Positions 1-9,076 are shown, numbered from the stretch's first letter. The stretch: DNA of 64,000 nucleotides from Caldimonas mangrovi (GCF_023721835.1 NZ_JAMKFE010000002.1:248001-312000), one strand, 5' to 3'. Numbers and translations are program-made. Notes: a model not told the origin generated them from the sequence alone.

Positions 1-1
1 C

Positions 2-898
2 ATCTATTGCGGCGTGCCGGCGGCCAACACCGCCTTCAAGCTCGCGATGAGCCTGCTGAAGGAGCTGGGCATGGAACTGCCCGCGCAGCCGCTGTCGGCG
101 CAGCATCGCGCGTCGAGCCACCACACCTTCAGTGCGCCGCAACTGCACGTGCTGCGGCAGGGCCAGGGCCGGCCGGTGGTGCTGAGCCATGCACTGGGCA
201 TGGACGTCCACATGTGGGACGCCGTGGCGCCCGCATTGGCCCCGGACTGCGAAGTACTGCGCTATGACCACCGCGGGCACGGGCAGTCGGCGGCGCCTGC
301 CGGGCCGTACTCGATGGACGACCTCGTCGACGACGCCGCCAGGCTGGTCCGCGAGTGGGGCCGCGGGCCGGTCGTGTGGGTCGGGCTGTCGATGGGGGGC
401 ATGGTGGGGCAGGGGCTGGCCGCGCGGCACCCCGAGCTGGTGCAGGCGCTGGTGGTCGCGAATTCGACTGCCCACTACCCGGATGCCGGCCGCCAGATGT
501 GGGCCCAGCGCATCGCCACGGTCGAAAACCAGGGGCTGGGCGCGATCGCCGACGCGGTGATGGGCCGCTACTTTCATGAAGCCTTCCGGGCGGCACACCC
601 CGAAGCCGAGGCCGCCGCGCGTGCCACGCTGCTGCGCACCGATGCGGCTGGCTACGTCGCGTGCTGTCATGCGGTGTCGCAGGTCGACTGGCGTGACGCC
701 CTGCCGCGGCTCGGCTGCCCGACGCTGGTGATCGCCGGCGAGCAGGACCAAGGGGCGCCGGTGGCGATGTCCGAGGCGCTCGCCCAGGCGGTGCCCGGCG
801 CTCGGCTCGAAGTGATCGCCCAAGCCTCGCACATCAGTGCGCTCGAGACGCCCGACGAGTTCGTGCGCCTGCTGCGCGGGTTCATCGACTCGCTGTGA
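2..898 (+). CDS. Carboxymuconolactone decarboxylase (C-terminal end)/3-oxoadipate enol-lactonase fusion, 5' truncated by window
   Basis: The reading frame is open from the window edge to a TGA at 896-898. The first ~15 codons (YCGVPAANTAFKLA) look like the C-terminal end of the carboxymuconolactone decarboxylase (PcaC) fold. After a linker of about 25 residues comes a complete alpha/beta hydrolase of the PcaD type, with nucleophile Ser in GLSMGG, an Asp in GEQDQG and a His in ASHISAL. PcaD hydrolyses 3-oxoadipate enol-lactone to 3-oxoadipate in the protocatechuate branch of the beta-ketoadipate pathway, and PcaC makes that lactone, so the two steps would be linked in one cytoplasmic polypeptide. 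No start codon with a convincing ribosome site lies between the two parts; GTG at 14 and ATG at 47 are possible but would leave an odd N-terminus. The pcaIJF genes 6-9 kb away supply the following steps. The enol-lactonase part is firm; the decarboxylase part rests on a short segment. Confidence 0.8.
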   Translation: MYCGVPAANTAFKLAMSLLKELGMELPAQPLSAQHRASSHHTFSAPQLHVLRQGQGRPVVLSHALGMDVHMWDAVAPALAPDCEVLRYDHRGHGQSAAPAGPYSMDDLVDDAARLVREWGRGPVVWVGLSMGGMVGQGLAARHPELVQALVVANSTAHYPDAGRQMWAQRIATVENQGLGAIADAVMGRYFHEAFRAAHPEAEAAARATLLRTDAAGYVACCHAVSQVDWRDALPRLGCPTLVIAGEQDQGAPVAMSEALAQAVPGARLEVIAQASHISALETPDEFVRLLRGFIDSL

Positions 899-907
899 CG
901 TCGCAGG

Positions 908-1384
908 TCAACGGGAAATGATCGACCCGTCGCGCGCCTTGCGCTGCAGTTGCAGGATGCCGTAGAGCAGTGCCTCTGCGGTCGGGGGGCAGCCGGGCAC
1001 GTAGACGTCGACCGGGATGATGCGGTCGCAGCCGCGCACCACCGAATAGCTGTAGTGGTAGTAGCCGCCGCCGTTGGCGCACGAGCCCATCGAGATCACG
1101 TAGCGCGGCTCGGCCATTTGGTCGTAGACCCGGCGGATCGCGCGCGCCATCTTGTTGGTCAGGGTGCCCGCAACGATCATCAGGTCGGCATGGCGCGGGC
1201 TGGCGCGCGGGATCAGCCCGAAGCGATCCATGTCGTAGCGGGCACCGGCGGCATGCATCATCTCGACCGCGCAGCATGCCAGGCCGAAGGTCAGGTACCA
1301 CAGGCTGTTGGCACGCGCTGCGTTGGCCAGCTCGTCCAGCCGCGCCAGCGCATAGCTGTCGCGCTCGAGGGTGGGAAAGCTCAT
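908..1384 (-). CDS. nuoB: NADH-quinone oxidoreductase subunit B-like protein (orphan nuoB)
   Basis: The 158-residue protein has all four cysteines that bind the N2 [4Fe-4S] cluster of complex I: adjacent Cys37-Cys38 in LACCAVEMM, Cys102 in GSCANGGG and Cys132 in PGCPP. NuoB sits at the base of the peripheral arm and passes electrons from N2 to quinone. The length matches ordinary NuoB (about 160). No other nuo gene is nearby: it is convergent with the enol-lactonase gene (9 bp between stops) and followed upstream by an AraC regulator on the same strand. Burkholderiales normally have a full nuoA-N operon, so this is probably a second, isolated copy. Whether it replaces the operon copy or serves another hydrogenase-like complex cannot be told from the sequence. 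Start is ATG at 1384. Confidence 0.9.
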   Translation of the reverse strand: MSFPTLERDSYALARLDELANAARANSLWYLTFGLACCAVEMMHAAGARYDMDRFGLIPRASPRHADLMIVAGTLTNKMARAIRRVYDQMAEPRYVISMGSCANGGGYYHYSYSVVRGCDRIIPVDVYVPGCPPTAEALLYGILQLQRKARDGSIISR

Positions 1385-1480
1385 GGCGGGGACTCGTCGA
1401 ACGAAGACCCGGATGCTGGGCCACGAGGGCCGCTCAGGTCTTGTAGAAATCCGCCATGCCTGCGCCGATGCCGTCGGCTG

Positions 1481-2296
1481 CTACGGTGTCGACGCGAACT
1501 GCCACCCGTGAACGATGGGCCAGTGCTCGGGGTCGTTCGCCTGCAGGCGCAGCAGCAGCTCGCGCGGCGCCTGTCCGCTCAAGCGGCGGAACTCGTGGCT
1601 CATGTGCGCCTGGTCGCTGTAGCCGCCGGCCGCCGCCAACTGCGCCAACGACGCCACCGGCTGTTGCAGCGCGCGCAGCAGCGTCTGCTCGAAGCGCTGC
1701 ACGCGTTGGAACTGCTTCGGCCCGAGGCCCAGCTCGGCCAGGAACAGCCGCTCGACCTGACGCGGGCTCCAACCCAGTCTGGAGGCCGCGGCGTGGATCG
1801 GCAGGGCGGCGTGGCGGTGCAACGCGAGTGCGCGTGTCCGGGTGTCGGCCCCGCCGGTCGATAGCTGGCGCCGCAGCGTCGCGAGCAGCAGCGCGACGCG
1901 TTCGAAGTCGCTGTGCGCGTCGGCGATCCGATGCAGGGCGCCAGGCCAGGCGGCGCCCCACAAGTCGGCGAGGTCGATCTCGATGTCCCGCAGGTGCTGC
2001 GCCGAGCAGCCGGCCAGCCGGGCCACGGCCGCCGGGTGCAGCAATGCCGAGACTGCCGTCAGGCGCCGCACCGTGCGGCTGACCTGAGGCTGCGAGCGGG
2101 GGCCGGTGAGCACGCCGCGCAGGCCGTCGAGCCGGGGCCCATGCGCTGCCGCGACGGAGCCGTCGAGGATGACCACGACGGCGCCTTCGACCATCGCCGG
2201 GAAGCGGTTCAGCGTGCCGGACGGCACCACGTCGACGCGCACGCCCAGCACCCAGGGACGCAGGTCTGCAGGGGCAGGAAGTTGCAGTGTCGGCAT
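1481..2296 (-). CDS. AraC family transcriptional regulator
   Basis: A 271-residue protein with a C-terminal AraC DNA-binding domain: two helix-turn-helix units in roughly residues 165-255, including the conserved GYSDQAHMSHEFRRLSGQAPRE stretch (first 20 shown in part: GYSDQAHMSHEFRR). The N-terminal ~150 residues resemble the small ligand-binding domain often found in this AraC subgroup. It is probably a one-component regulator of a nearby catabolic function, but no target can be assigned. It is divergent from the exonuclease I gene with about 77 bp between them. Confidence 0.85.
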   Translation of the reverse strand: MPTLQLPAPADLRPWVLGVRVDVVPSGTLNRFPAMVEGAVVVILDGSVAAAHGPRLDGLRGVLTGPRSQPQVSRTVRRLTAVSALLHPAAVARLAGCSAQHLRDIEIDLADLWGAAWPGALHRIADAHSDFERVALLLATLRRQLSTGGADTRTRALALHRHAALPIHAAASRLGWSPRQVERLFLAELGLGPKQFQRVQRFEQTLLRALQQPVASLAQLAAAGGYSDQAHMSHEFRRLSGQAPRELLLRLQANDPEHWPIVHGWQFASTP

Positions 2297-2373
2297 CGTG
2301 ACGGGCGGGAACGGACCGGCCGATTATGGTGGGGCCGCGAGCCCCGCGGCGTCATCAGGTATCGTGCTCGCCC

Positions 2374-3819
2374 ATGAGCGAGCTTTCCTTCTTCTGGCAC
2401 GACTACGAAACCTTTGGCCGCGTGCCGCGCCGCGACCGTCCGGCGCAATTCGCCGGCATCCGCACCGATGCCGAGCTCAACGAGATCGACGCGCCGGTGA
2501 TGCACTACTGTCAGCCGGCGCCTGACTTCCTGCCCGACCCCGAGTCCTGCCTGCTGACCGGCATCCTGCCGCAGGCCTGCCTCGCTCAAGGGCTGCCCGA
2601 GCACGCGTTCGCCGCGGCGATCGAGGCCCAAGTGGCCCGCCCCGGCACGGTGGCCCTCGGCTACAACACGCTGCGCTTCGACGACGAGGTCACGCGCCAC
2701 CTGTTCTGGCGCAATCTGATCGACCCGTATGCGCGCGAGTGGCAGAACGAATGCGGCCGCTGGGACCTGCTGGACGTGGTGCGCTGCACGTGGGCGCTGC
2801 GCCCCGAGGGCATCGAGTGGCCGAAGCACGAAGACGGCCGACCGTCGTTCAAGCTGGAACACCTGAGTGCGGCCAACGGCCTGGTGCACGACGCCGCGCA
2901 CGACGCGCTGTCCGACGTGCGCGCCACCATCGCGCTGGCCCGGCTCATCAAGACGCGCCAGCCCAAGCTGTGGGAGTTCTGCCTGCGCCTGCGCCGCAAG
3001 GAGGCCGTGATCGCCGAGATGGGCGTCGGCCGGCCCTTCCTGCACATTTCGGGCATGTACGGCACCGAACGTGGCGGCATCGCGGTCGTGTGGCCGCTGG
3101 CACCGCACCCGACCAACAAGAACGAGGTGATCGTCTGGGACCTGTCGCAGGACCCGTCGGAGCTGTTCACGCTCACGGCAGCGCAGGTGCGCGAACGCAT
3201 GTTCACCCGCACCGAAGAGCTGCCCGAAGGCGTGGCCCGACTGCCGGTCAAGACCCTGCACCTCAACAAGTGCCCCATCGTGATCGGCAACCTGAAGACA
3301 TTGAGCGCCGAGCGTGCAGCGCATTGGGGCATCGATGTCGACCAGGCGCTGCGCCATGCGCAGGTCGTGATGGCGAAGGGCGCCACGCTGGCGGGTCTGT
3401 GGCCCGAGGTATTCGCTCGCCCGGCGCCGGCCGAAGCGCCCGACGTCGACGAAGACCTGTACGGCGGTTTCATCGGCAACGAAGACCGCCGCCGGCTGCA
3501 GCGCCTGCGCGCGATGGGCCCGGAGCAACTGGCCGAGCGGCCGCCGTCGTTCGACGACGAGCGGCTGGAGGAGCTGTTCTTCCGGTACCGCGCGCGCAAC
3601 TTTCCCGGCTCGTTGAGCGAGGCCGAGCGCGAGCGCTGGCTGCAGCACTGCCATGCGCGCCTGCACGAGGGGGTGGGCGGGGCGCTGACGCTGCAGGCCT
3701 ACTTCGAGCGCATCGACGCGCTCGGCGAGTCGATGGCCGACGACGAACGCGCGCAGGACATCCTGGGCGCGCTGTATGACTACGGCGAGCAGCTCGGCGA
3801 AGCCAGCATGACCCCGTGA
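2374..3819 (+). CDS. sbcB: Exodeoxyribonuclease I
   Basis: A 481-residue DnaQ-superfamily 3'-5' exonuclease that degrades single-stranded DNA in recombination and mismatch repair. Length is close to the E. coli enzyme (475). The DEDDh catalytic residues are visible: Asp10 and Glu12 in WHDYETFG near the N-terminus, Asp in the GYNTLRFDDEV segment, and His/Asp in the HDALSDVRAT segment, followed by the SH3-like and C-terminal domains typical of ExoI. The ATG at 2374 was chosen because the conserved N-terminus begins exactly there; the frame is open upstream but carries no conserved residues. The gene stands alone and is convergent with the downstream lipoprotein gene (stops 1 bp apart). Confidence 0.95.
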   Translation: MSELSFFWHDYETFGRVPRRDRPAQFAGIRTDAELNEIDAPVMHYCQPAPDFLPDPESCLLTGILPQACLAQGLPEHAFAAAIEAQVARPGTVALGYNTLRFDDEVTRHLFWRNLIDPYAREWQNECGRWDLLDVVRCTWALRPEGIEWPKHEDGRPSFKLEHLSAANGLVHDAAHDALSDVRATIALARLIKTRQPKLWEFCLRLRRKEAVIAEMGVGRPFLHISGMYGTERGGIAVVWPLAPHPTNKNEVIVWDLSQDPSELFTLTAAQVRERMFTRTEELPEGVARLPVKTLHLNKCPIVIGNLKTLSAERAAHWGIDVDQALRHAQVVMAKGATLAGLWPEVFARPAPAEAPDVDEDLYGGFIGNEDRRRLQRLRAMGPEQLAERPPSFDDERLEELFFRYRARNFPGSLSEAERERWLQHCHARLHEGVGGALTLQAYFERIDALGESMADDERAQDILGALYDYGEQLGEASMTP

Positions 3820-3820
3820 G

Positions 3821-6112
3821 TCAGGGCACGCCGAGGCGCAGCAGCGAGCCGCGCGTCAGCACGTAAAGCGCGCCGTCCAGGCCCACGCGCAGGTCGACCG
3901 GGTTGCCGCTGACCCGCGCGAACATGTAGGCCGCGTTGCCGTTGGCCAGGTCCAGCCGGCCGACGTAGTTGCTCGCGTAGTCGGCGAAGTAGTAGCTGTT
4001 GCGATAGCCGGCCGGGAAGCTGCCGCTGGCCGGGTAGAACGCGCCACCGGCGATCGCGAAGCCGGTGAAGAAACCGCCGGCGCCCGAGCCCGGCGGCGAC
4101 GTGTCGCTGTGCCGGTAGGCGAACAGCGGGGCGGTCACGCCGCCGGCGCCGGTCGGCCCCTCGGTCTGCGGCCAGCCGTAGTTGGCGCCGGGCGCACCGA
4201 CGTTGACCTCTTCCCAGGTGTTCTGCCCGACGTCGTTGATGTGCAGCCGGCCGGTGCCGGCTTGCACCGCGAACGTGAACGGGTTGCGCAGTCCGTAGGC
4301 CCAGATCGCGCGCGCCAGCCCGCTGCGGCTGCCATAGAACGGGTTGTCGCTCGGGATGCTGCCGTCGTCGTTGAAGCGCAGGATCTTGCCGAACGGGTGG
4401 TCGAGGTCTTGCGCGTGTGCGCTGTCGGCGTTGTCGCCGACCGCCACGTACAGCTTGCCGTCGCTGCCGAAATGCATCGCGCCGCCGTTGTGGTTGGTGG
4501 CACTCGACAGGTCGGGCAGGTTCACCAGCACGGTCTCTGCGCCGGCGGCCACGTCGCCGTTCGCGACGAAGCGGCTGATACGGTTGCGCGTACCGCCTTG
4601 CGTGGTCGTGTAGTGCACGTAGACCCAGCCGTTGCTGGCGAAGTCCGGGTGCAGCGCGACGCCGATCAGGCCGCGTTCGCCGCTGGAGTCGACCGCGAGC
4701 TGCACGAACGGCGTCGACAGCAGGGCGCCGTTCTTCACGACGCGCAACTGCCCGCCCTGCTGGGCGACGAAGAAGCGGCCGTCGGGTGCCTGCGCGAAGG
4801 CGGTCGCGTTGCTCAGGCCGCCGGCGTAGGTGGTCCGGATAAAACCCTGCGGCAGGTCGGCCGTGTTGTTGTCGAAGCGCACGGTGGCGCTGGCCCAGGC
4901 GGACACGTTGCCGGCAGCGTCGTGTGCGCGGGCGCGCACCACATGCTGCCCGCGCGCATGCGCGGCGGTGTCCAGGCTCGCCTGGTAGGGCGCTGCGGTG
5001 TCTGCCGCGCCGATTGCCATGCCGTCGACCTGGAACTCGACCCGGGCGACGCCGACGTTGTCGCTGGCAGTGGCGCGCACGGTGAGGCTGCCGGTGAGGC
5101 CGGTGGCCAGCTGCGCCGGTGCGGTGAGCGTCACGCTGGGTGCCTGCGTGTCGTTGCTGCCGGCAGGCGCGATCTCGATGGCGACGCTGGCGCTGGTGGT
5201 GGTCGCGCCGTCGTCGTCAGTGGCGCGGGCGCGCAGCGTGTAGCTGCCGGCGGCGGTGGGGGTCCAGTTGAGCGAGTACGGCGCGCTGCTGTCGGTGCCC
5301 AGCACGTTGCTGCTTTCGAGGAAGGCCACGCTGGCGACGCTGCCGTCGCTGTCGCCGGCCGTGGCAGCCAGCGACACCGGCATGCCCACCGTGCCGGTGG
5401 CCGGCGCACTGAGGCTCACGCTCGGCGCCTGGTTGCCGGCAGGGCCAGCGTCGGTGTAGGTGGCGGTGTAGGTGGTGTTCGCGCTCGGCGTGGACACGGT
5501 GTGGTTGCGTGTGCCGCCGTCGCTCCAGTGGCTGAAGGTCCAGCGCCGGCCGTTCGCCACCTGTTCGGCCGGTGCGCCGAGGTCGCGTTCGATGCCGACC
5601 ACACCGGACAGCGTGACCGGCGCATCGACCGGTTGTCCGTCGAGCGTCAACTGCAGGCCCTGGCCGGCGGGGGCCGCGGCCAGCGTGATCTGCGACTTCT
5701 GTGGCTGCACGTCGCGCGTGACGGTCACCGAGCGGCCGTCGCTGTCGGTGGCGCGCAGGTGAAAGCGGTACCAGATGTTGTCCGAGGTCTCGCCGCGCAC
5801 CGGGATGTCGGCGCCGCCGCTGCCACCGGTCGTTTCCTGCACGAAGGGGTGCGTGTGGGTGTCGTGGTGCAGCTCGGCCCACCAGGTCAGGGCACTGTCG
5901 GGCAAGGCACCGTCTTCGGGGTCGTTGGCCTGCCCGCTGAAGTCGATGCGGTCGCCGGCCCGGAAGGTGTCGCCCTCGGCGGGGCTGGCGATCACCGGCA
6001 CCGGCGGCTGGTTGCCGTCGCCGCCGGAGCCGCCGCCGCAGCCGGCGATGAACAAAACCTGCAGGCAGGCAAGGGCGGCGAGCAGGCGCCGGCCGGCGTG
6101 TCGAAGGGCCAT
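3821..6112 (-). CDS. PQQ-type sugar dehydrogenase-like lipoprotein with Ig-like domains
   Basis: A 763-residue exported lipoprotein. The signal peptide ends in lipobox FIAGC with Cys25 as the lipidated residue, followed by a Gly/Asp-rich linker. Residues ~35-415 contain PKD/Ig-like beta-sandwich repeats (phrases such as SVSLSAPATG and SVTLTAPAQL, each followed by VRATASDN-type segments). The C-terminal ~340 residues form a six-bladed propeller of the soluble glucose/sorbosone dehydrogenase family (GSDGKLYVAVGDN, DHPFGKILR, WAYGLRNPF, INDVGQNTWEEVN). This domain binds PQQ in characterised members, but substrates are usually unknown. It lies downstream of pcaF on the same strand with a 231-bp gap, so it is probably independent. 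No partner cytochrome is adjacent. Confidence 0.88.
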   Translation of the reverse strand: MALRHAGRRLLAALACLQVLFIAGCGGGSGGDGNQPPVPVIASPAEGDTFRAGDRIDFSGQANDPEDGALPDSALTWWAELHHDTHTHPFVQETTGGSGGADIPVRGETSDNIWYRFHLRATDSDGRSVTVTRDVQPQKSQITLAAAPAGQGLQLTLDGQPVDAPVTLSGVVGIERDLGAPAEQVANGRRWTFSHWSDGGTRNHTVSTPSANTTYTATYTDAGPAGNQAPSVSLSAPATGTVGMPVSLAATAGDSDGSVASVAFLESSNVLGTDSSAPYSLNWTPTAAGSYTLRARATDDDGATTTSASVAIEIAPAGSNDTQAPSVTLTAPAQLATGLTGSLTVRATASDNVGVARVEFQVDGMAIGAADTAAPYQASLDTAAHARGQHVVRARAHDAAGNVSAWASATVRFDNNTADLPQGFIRTTYAGGLSNATAFAQAPDGRFFVAQQGGQLRVVKNGALLSTPFVQLAVDSSGERGLIGVALHPDFASNGWVYVHYTTTQGGTRNRISRFVANGDVAAGAETVLVNLPDLSSATNHNGGAMHFGSDGKLYVAVGDNADSAHAQDLDHPFGKILRFNDDGSIPSDNPFYGSRSGLARAIWAYGLRNPFTFAVQAGTGRLHINDVGQNTWEEVNVGAPGANYGWPQTEGPTGAGGVTAPLFAYRHSDTSPPGSGAGGFFTGFAIAGGAFYPASGSFPAGYRNSYYFADYASNYVGRLDLANGNAAYMFARVSGNPVDLRVGLDGALYVLTRGSLLRLGVP

Positions 6113-6343
6113 CTCAGTTTCCTCCTGTCACCGCGACCGGACGCCCGGTGCGACGCTGGTTGTCATCTTGCGCCCAAGGCCGAACGGCCGGCAATGCCGG
6201 AGCGTTGCCAGGAGCGCTCCTCGGGGGCGAGGGCGACAGCGCGCAGGAAGCGTGCCGCGCTGCGCTGGTGACAGCAGGTATCGAGGCGGCCGCAGCACCG
6301 CGGCGGCAGACTTGCGAAGCCGGGAGGCGGGTCTCGGGTCGAC

Positions 6344-7546
6344 TCAGACGCGTTCGAGTATGACCGCGATGCCCTGGCCGACGCCGATGCACATCGTGCA
6401 CAGCGCGTAGCGGCCGTTGCTGCGGTGCAGCTGGTTGACCGCAGTGGTCGCCAGCCTGGCGCCCGAAGCGCCGAGCGGATGGCCCAGCGCGATCGCGCCG
6501 CCGTTCGGGTTGACGCGCGGGTCGTCGTCCTTGACGCCCAGGTCGCGCAGCACCGCCAGGCCTTGCGCGGCGAACGCCTCGTTCAGCTCGATCACGTCGA
6601 TCTGGTCGAGCGACAGGCCGGTCAGCTCGAGCACCTTGCGCGTGGCAGGCGCAGGGCCGATACCCATGATGCGCGGCGGCACGCCGGCGGTGGCCATGCC
6701 GACGACGCGAGCGCGCGGCGTGAGGCCGTGACGGGCGGCGGTCTTTTCGTCGGCCAGCAGCAGCGCGCAGGCACCGTCGTTGACACCGGATGCATTGCCT
6801 GCGGTCACGGTGCCGTCGGGTCGCACGACACCCTTGAGTTTCGCCAGCGCTTCCATCGAGGTTTCGCGCGGGTGCTCGTCGCGGCTCACGACTACAGGGT
6901 CGCCCTTCTTCTGCGCGATCGTCACCGGCGCGATCTCGGCGTCGAAGTAGCCGCTCTTCTGCGCCGCCACCGCCTTGAGCTGCGATGCCAGTGCCATGCG
7001 GTCCTGGTCTTCGCGGCTGATCTTGAAGTCGGTGGCGACGTTCTCGGCCGTCTCCGGCATCGAGTCGACGCCGTACTTCGCCTTCATCAGCGAGTTGACG
7101 AAGCGCCAGCCGATGGTGGTGTCGTAGATCGCCGCGTTGCGGCTGAAGGCGGTCTCGGCCTTGCCCATCACGAAAGGCGCGCGGCTCATGCTCTCGACAC
7201 CGCCGGCGATCATCAGCGTGGCTTCACCGGCCTTGATGGCGCGTGCCGCGGTGCCCAGCGCGTCGAGGCCGGAGCCGCACAGCCGGTTGATGGTGGCGCC
7301 CGGCACGTCGACCGGCAGCCCGGCCAGCAGTGCGGCCATGCGGGCGACGTTGCGGTTGTCTTCGCCGGCCTGGTTGGCGCAGCCGTAGATCACGTCGGTC
7401 AAAGCGGCCCAGTCGGCCCGGGGGTTGCGCGCCATCAGCGCGGCAAGCGGGACCGCACCCAGGTCATCGGTGCGGACCGAGGAGAGCGAGCCGCCGTAGC
7501 GGCCGAACGGGGTGCGGATGGCGTCGCAGATGTAGGCTGGGTTCAT
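6344..7546 (-). CDS. pcaF: 3-oxoadipyl-CoA thiolase
   Basis: A 400-residue thiolase with nucleophile Cys90 in INRLCGSG, His356 in GHPLGASG and Cys386 in CTMCIGVGQG. It cleaves 3-oxoadipyl-CoA with CoA to succinyl-CoA and acetyl-CoA, the last step of the beta-ketoadipate pathway. The N-terminus AYICDAIRTPFGRYGG and the segment GCANQAGEDNRNVARM are typical of PcaF/PaaJ rather than acetoacetyl-CoA thiolase. It is third in a pcaI-pcaJ-pcaF operon, 121 bp after pcaJ. The context with CoA transferase subunits and an IclR regulator makes PcaF much more likely than PaaJ. Confidence 0.94.
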   Translation of the reverse strand: MNPAYICDAIRTPFGRYGGSLSSVRTDDLGAVPLAALMARNPRADWAALTDVIYGCANQAGEDNRNVARMAALLAGLPVDVPGATINRLCGSGLDALGTAARAIKAGEATLMIAGGVESMSRAPFVMGKAETAFSRNAAIYDTTIGWRFVNSLMKAKYGVDSMPETAENVATDFKISREDQDRMALASQLKAVAAQKSGYFDAEIAPVTIAQKKGDPVVVSRDEHPRETSMEALAKLKGVVRPDGTVTAGNASGVNDGACALLLADEKTAARHGLTPRARVVGMATAGVPPRIMGIGPAPATRKVLELTGLSLDQIDVIELNEAFAAQGLAVLRDLGVKDDDPRVNPNGGAIALGHPLGASGARLATTAVNQLHRSNGRYALCTMCIGVGQGIAVILERV

Positions 7547-7667
7547 GGCGGTGTCCTGTGGTGTCTTGCAAGGCGGGTTTCAAGCCGGACCACCCTAAGG
7601 CGGCGGGCGGCGCCTGTCTGTCTCGTCGGCAGCAGGCGTGCCGCAGTCGTGCTGCGGTGCAGTCGGT

Positions 7668-8315
7668 TCAGCGCGCATCGACCAGCGCAATGCCGGTCAG
7701 CCGCTGCAGTTCGTCGAAGGCCAGGCCTTCGACGCAGTCGATCACTTTCGCGCCATCGGGTGCGAGGTCGATCACCGCCAGGTCGGTGTAGACCCGGCTC
7801 ACGCACCCGATGCCGGTGAGCGGGTAGGTGCAGCGTTCCACCAGCTTGCTCTGCCCGTTCTTGGTCAGGTGTTCCATCATCACGTAGGTCTTCTTCGCGC
7901 CGATGGCCAGGTCCATCGCGCCGCCGACTGCGGGGATCGCGTCGGCTCCGCCGGTGTGCCAGTTGGCCAGGTCGCCGCCGGCACTCACCTGGAAGGCGCC
8001 GAGCACGCACACGTCGAGGTGGCCGCCGCGCATCATCGCGAAGCTGTCGGCGTGGTGGAAGTAGCAGCCGCCCGGCAGCAGCGTGACCGGCTGCTTGCCG
8101 GCATTGATCAGGTCGTAGTCCTCGTCACCGGGCGCCGGGGCCGGGCCCATGCCCAGCACGCCGTTCTCGCTGTGCAACACCACCTCGCGATCACCCGGCA
8201 GATGGTTGGCCACCAGGGTCGGCAGGCCGATGCCGAGGTTCACGCAGGCGCCCTCGGGAATGTCGCGTGCGACACGCGCGGCCATCTCGTCGCGGGTCCA
8301 TTTGGCGCTGCTCAT
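7668..8315 (-). CDS. pcaJ: 3-oxoadipate CoA-transferase subunit B
   Basis: A 215-residue beta subunit of the succinyl-CoA:3-oxoadipate CoA transferase. Glu50 in the SENGVLG motif is the catalytic residue that forms the enzyme-CoA thioester; the GIGLPTLVANHLP segment precedes it as in the family. The start at 8315 overlaps the pcaI stop by 4 bp (ATGA), which supports translational coupling with the alpha subunit; longer upstream frames run into pcaI. Together PcaI and PcaJ activate 3-oxoadipate for thiolysis by PcaF. Confidence 0.95.
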   Translation of the reverse strand: MSSAKWTRDEMAARVARDIPEGACVNLGIGLPTLVANHLPGDREVVLHSENGVLGMGPAPAPGDEDYDLINAGKQPVTLLPGGCYFHHADSFAMMRGGHLDVCVLGAFQVSAGGDLANWHTGGADAIPAVGGAMDLAIGAKKTYVMMEHLTKNGQSKLVERCTYPLTGIGCVSRVYTDLAVIDLAPDGAKVIDCVEGLAFDELQRLTGIALVDAR

Positions 8316-9019
8316 GCGGTCTCCTTTCTGGCGAAGCCGCCGGCCTGCGTGACGGTACGTTCGACCTTCACGACGCGGTGCACGAAGATGCCGGGCGTCA
8401 CCACCGCTTCGGGGTCGATGGCGCCGAGCGCCACGATCTCGGGCACTTCCACCACGGTGCACTTCGCGGCGCTGGCCATGATGGGGCCGAAGTTGCGCGC
8501 GGTCATGCGGTAGCTCAGGTTGCCCCAGCGGTCGGCGCGTTCGGCCTTGATCAGCGCCAGATCGGCGTGGATCGGGTACTCCAGCACGTAGTGGCGGCCG
8601 TTGATTTCGCGCGTCTCCTTGCCTTCCGCGAGCAGGGTGCCGTAGCCGGTCGGCGTGAAGAAGGCGCCGATGCCGGCGCCGGCCGCCCGGATGCGCTCGG
8701 CCAGGTTGCCTTGCGGTACCAGTTCCAGCTCGAGCCGGCCGCTGCGGTACAGCGCGTCGAAGACATGGGAATCGACCTGCCTCGGGAACGAGCAGATGAT
8801 CTTGCGCACCCGGCCCGTCTTCAACAGCGCGGCCAGGCCGGTGTCACCGTTGCCCGCGTTGTTGTTCACGATCGTGAGGTCTTTCGCGCCCTGCGCGATC
8901 AGCCCCTCGATCAGGTGGTTGGGGATGCCGGCGGTGCCGAAACCGCCGATCATCACGGTGGCGCCGTCGGGTACGTCGGCGAGCGCGGCGGCCACCGAGG
9001 GGGAGATCTTGTCGATCAT
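8312..9019 (-). CDS. pcaI: 3-oxoadipate CoA-transferase subunit A
   Basis: A 235-residue alpha subunit of the 3-oxoadipate CoA transferase, with the glycine-rich CoA-binding loop in the segment VMIGGFGTAGIPNHLIEGL and the NNNAGNGDTGLAAL segment typical of the family. It is the first gene of pcaIJF and is divergent from an IclR regulator at 9141. The 121-bp space between them holds two palindromes that probably control both directions. Close relatives act on acetoacetate (ScoA/AtoD); the neighbours pcaJ, pcaF and a PcaR-type regulator favour 3-oxoadipate. Confidence 0.94.
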   Translation of the reverse strand: MIDKISPSVAAALADVPDGATVMIGGFGTAGIPNHLIEGLIAQGAKDLTIVNNNAGNGDTGLAALLKTGRVRKIICSFPRQVDSHVFDALYRSGRLELELVPQGNLAERIRAAGAGIGAFFTPTGYGTLLAEGKETREINGRHYVLEYPIHADLALIKAERADRWGNLSYRMTARNFGPIMASAAKCTVVEVPEIVALGAIDPEAVVTPGIFVHRVVKVERTVTQAGGFARKETA

Positions 9020-9057
9020 GGTCGCTTAACGAACAAGTGGTGGTGAGATTGGCTTTT

Positions 9058-9072
9058 GTTCTTATAATGAAC
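9058..9072. promoter_or_regulatory. Palindromic operator 1 in the pcaI-pcaR intergenic region
   Basis: GTTCTTATAATGAAC is an inverted repeat with GTTC/GAAC arms separated by 7 bp. It contains a TATAAT hexamer (9063-9068) oriented for the regulator gene and would cover a -10 region (CATTAT) for pcaI on the other strand. IclR regulators of the PcaR/PcaU type are known to bind short palindromes of this kind. Confidence 0.65.
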
Positions 9073-9076
9073 AGAG

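Noticed and set aside
6180-6260. A third REP-like element between pcaF and the lipoprotein gene
   Set aside because: The GC-rich stretch has some similarity (CTCGGGGGC followed by GACAGCG) to the element in the hydroxylase gene, but the symmetry is too poor to call without an alignment.
4109-6271. A 720-codon plus-strand frame opposite the sugar-dehydrogenase lipoprotein
   Set aside because: The minus-strand frame has a signal peptide, lipobox and propeller motifs; the plus frame has none and is compositionally a shadow.
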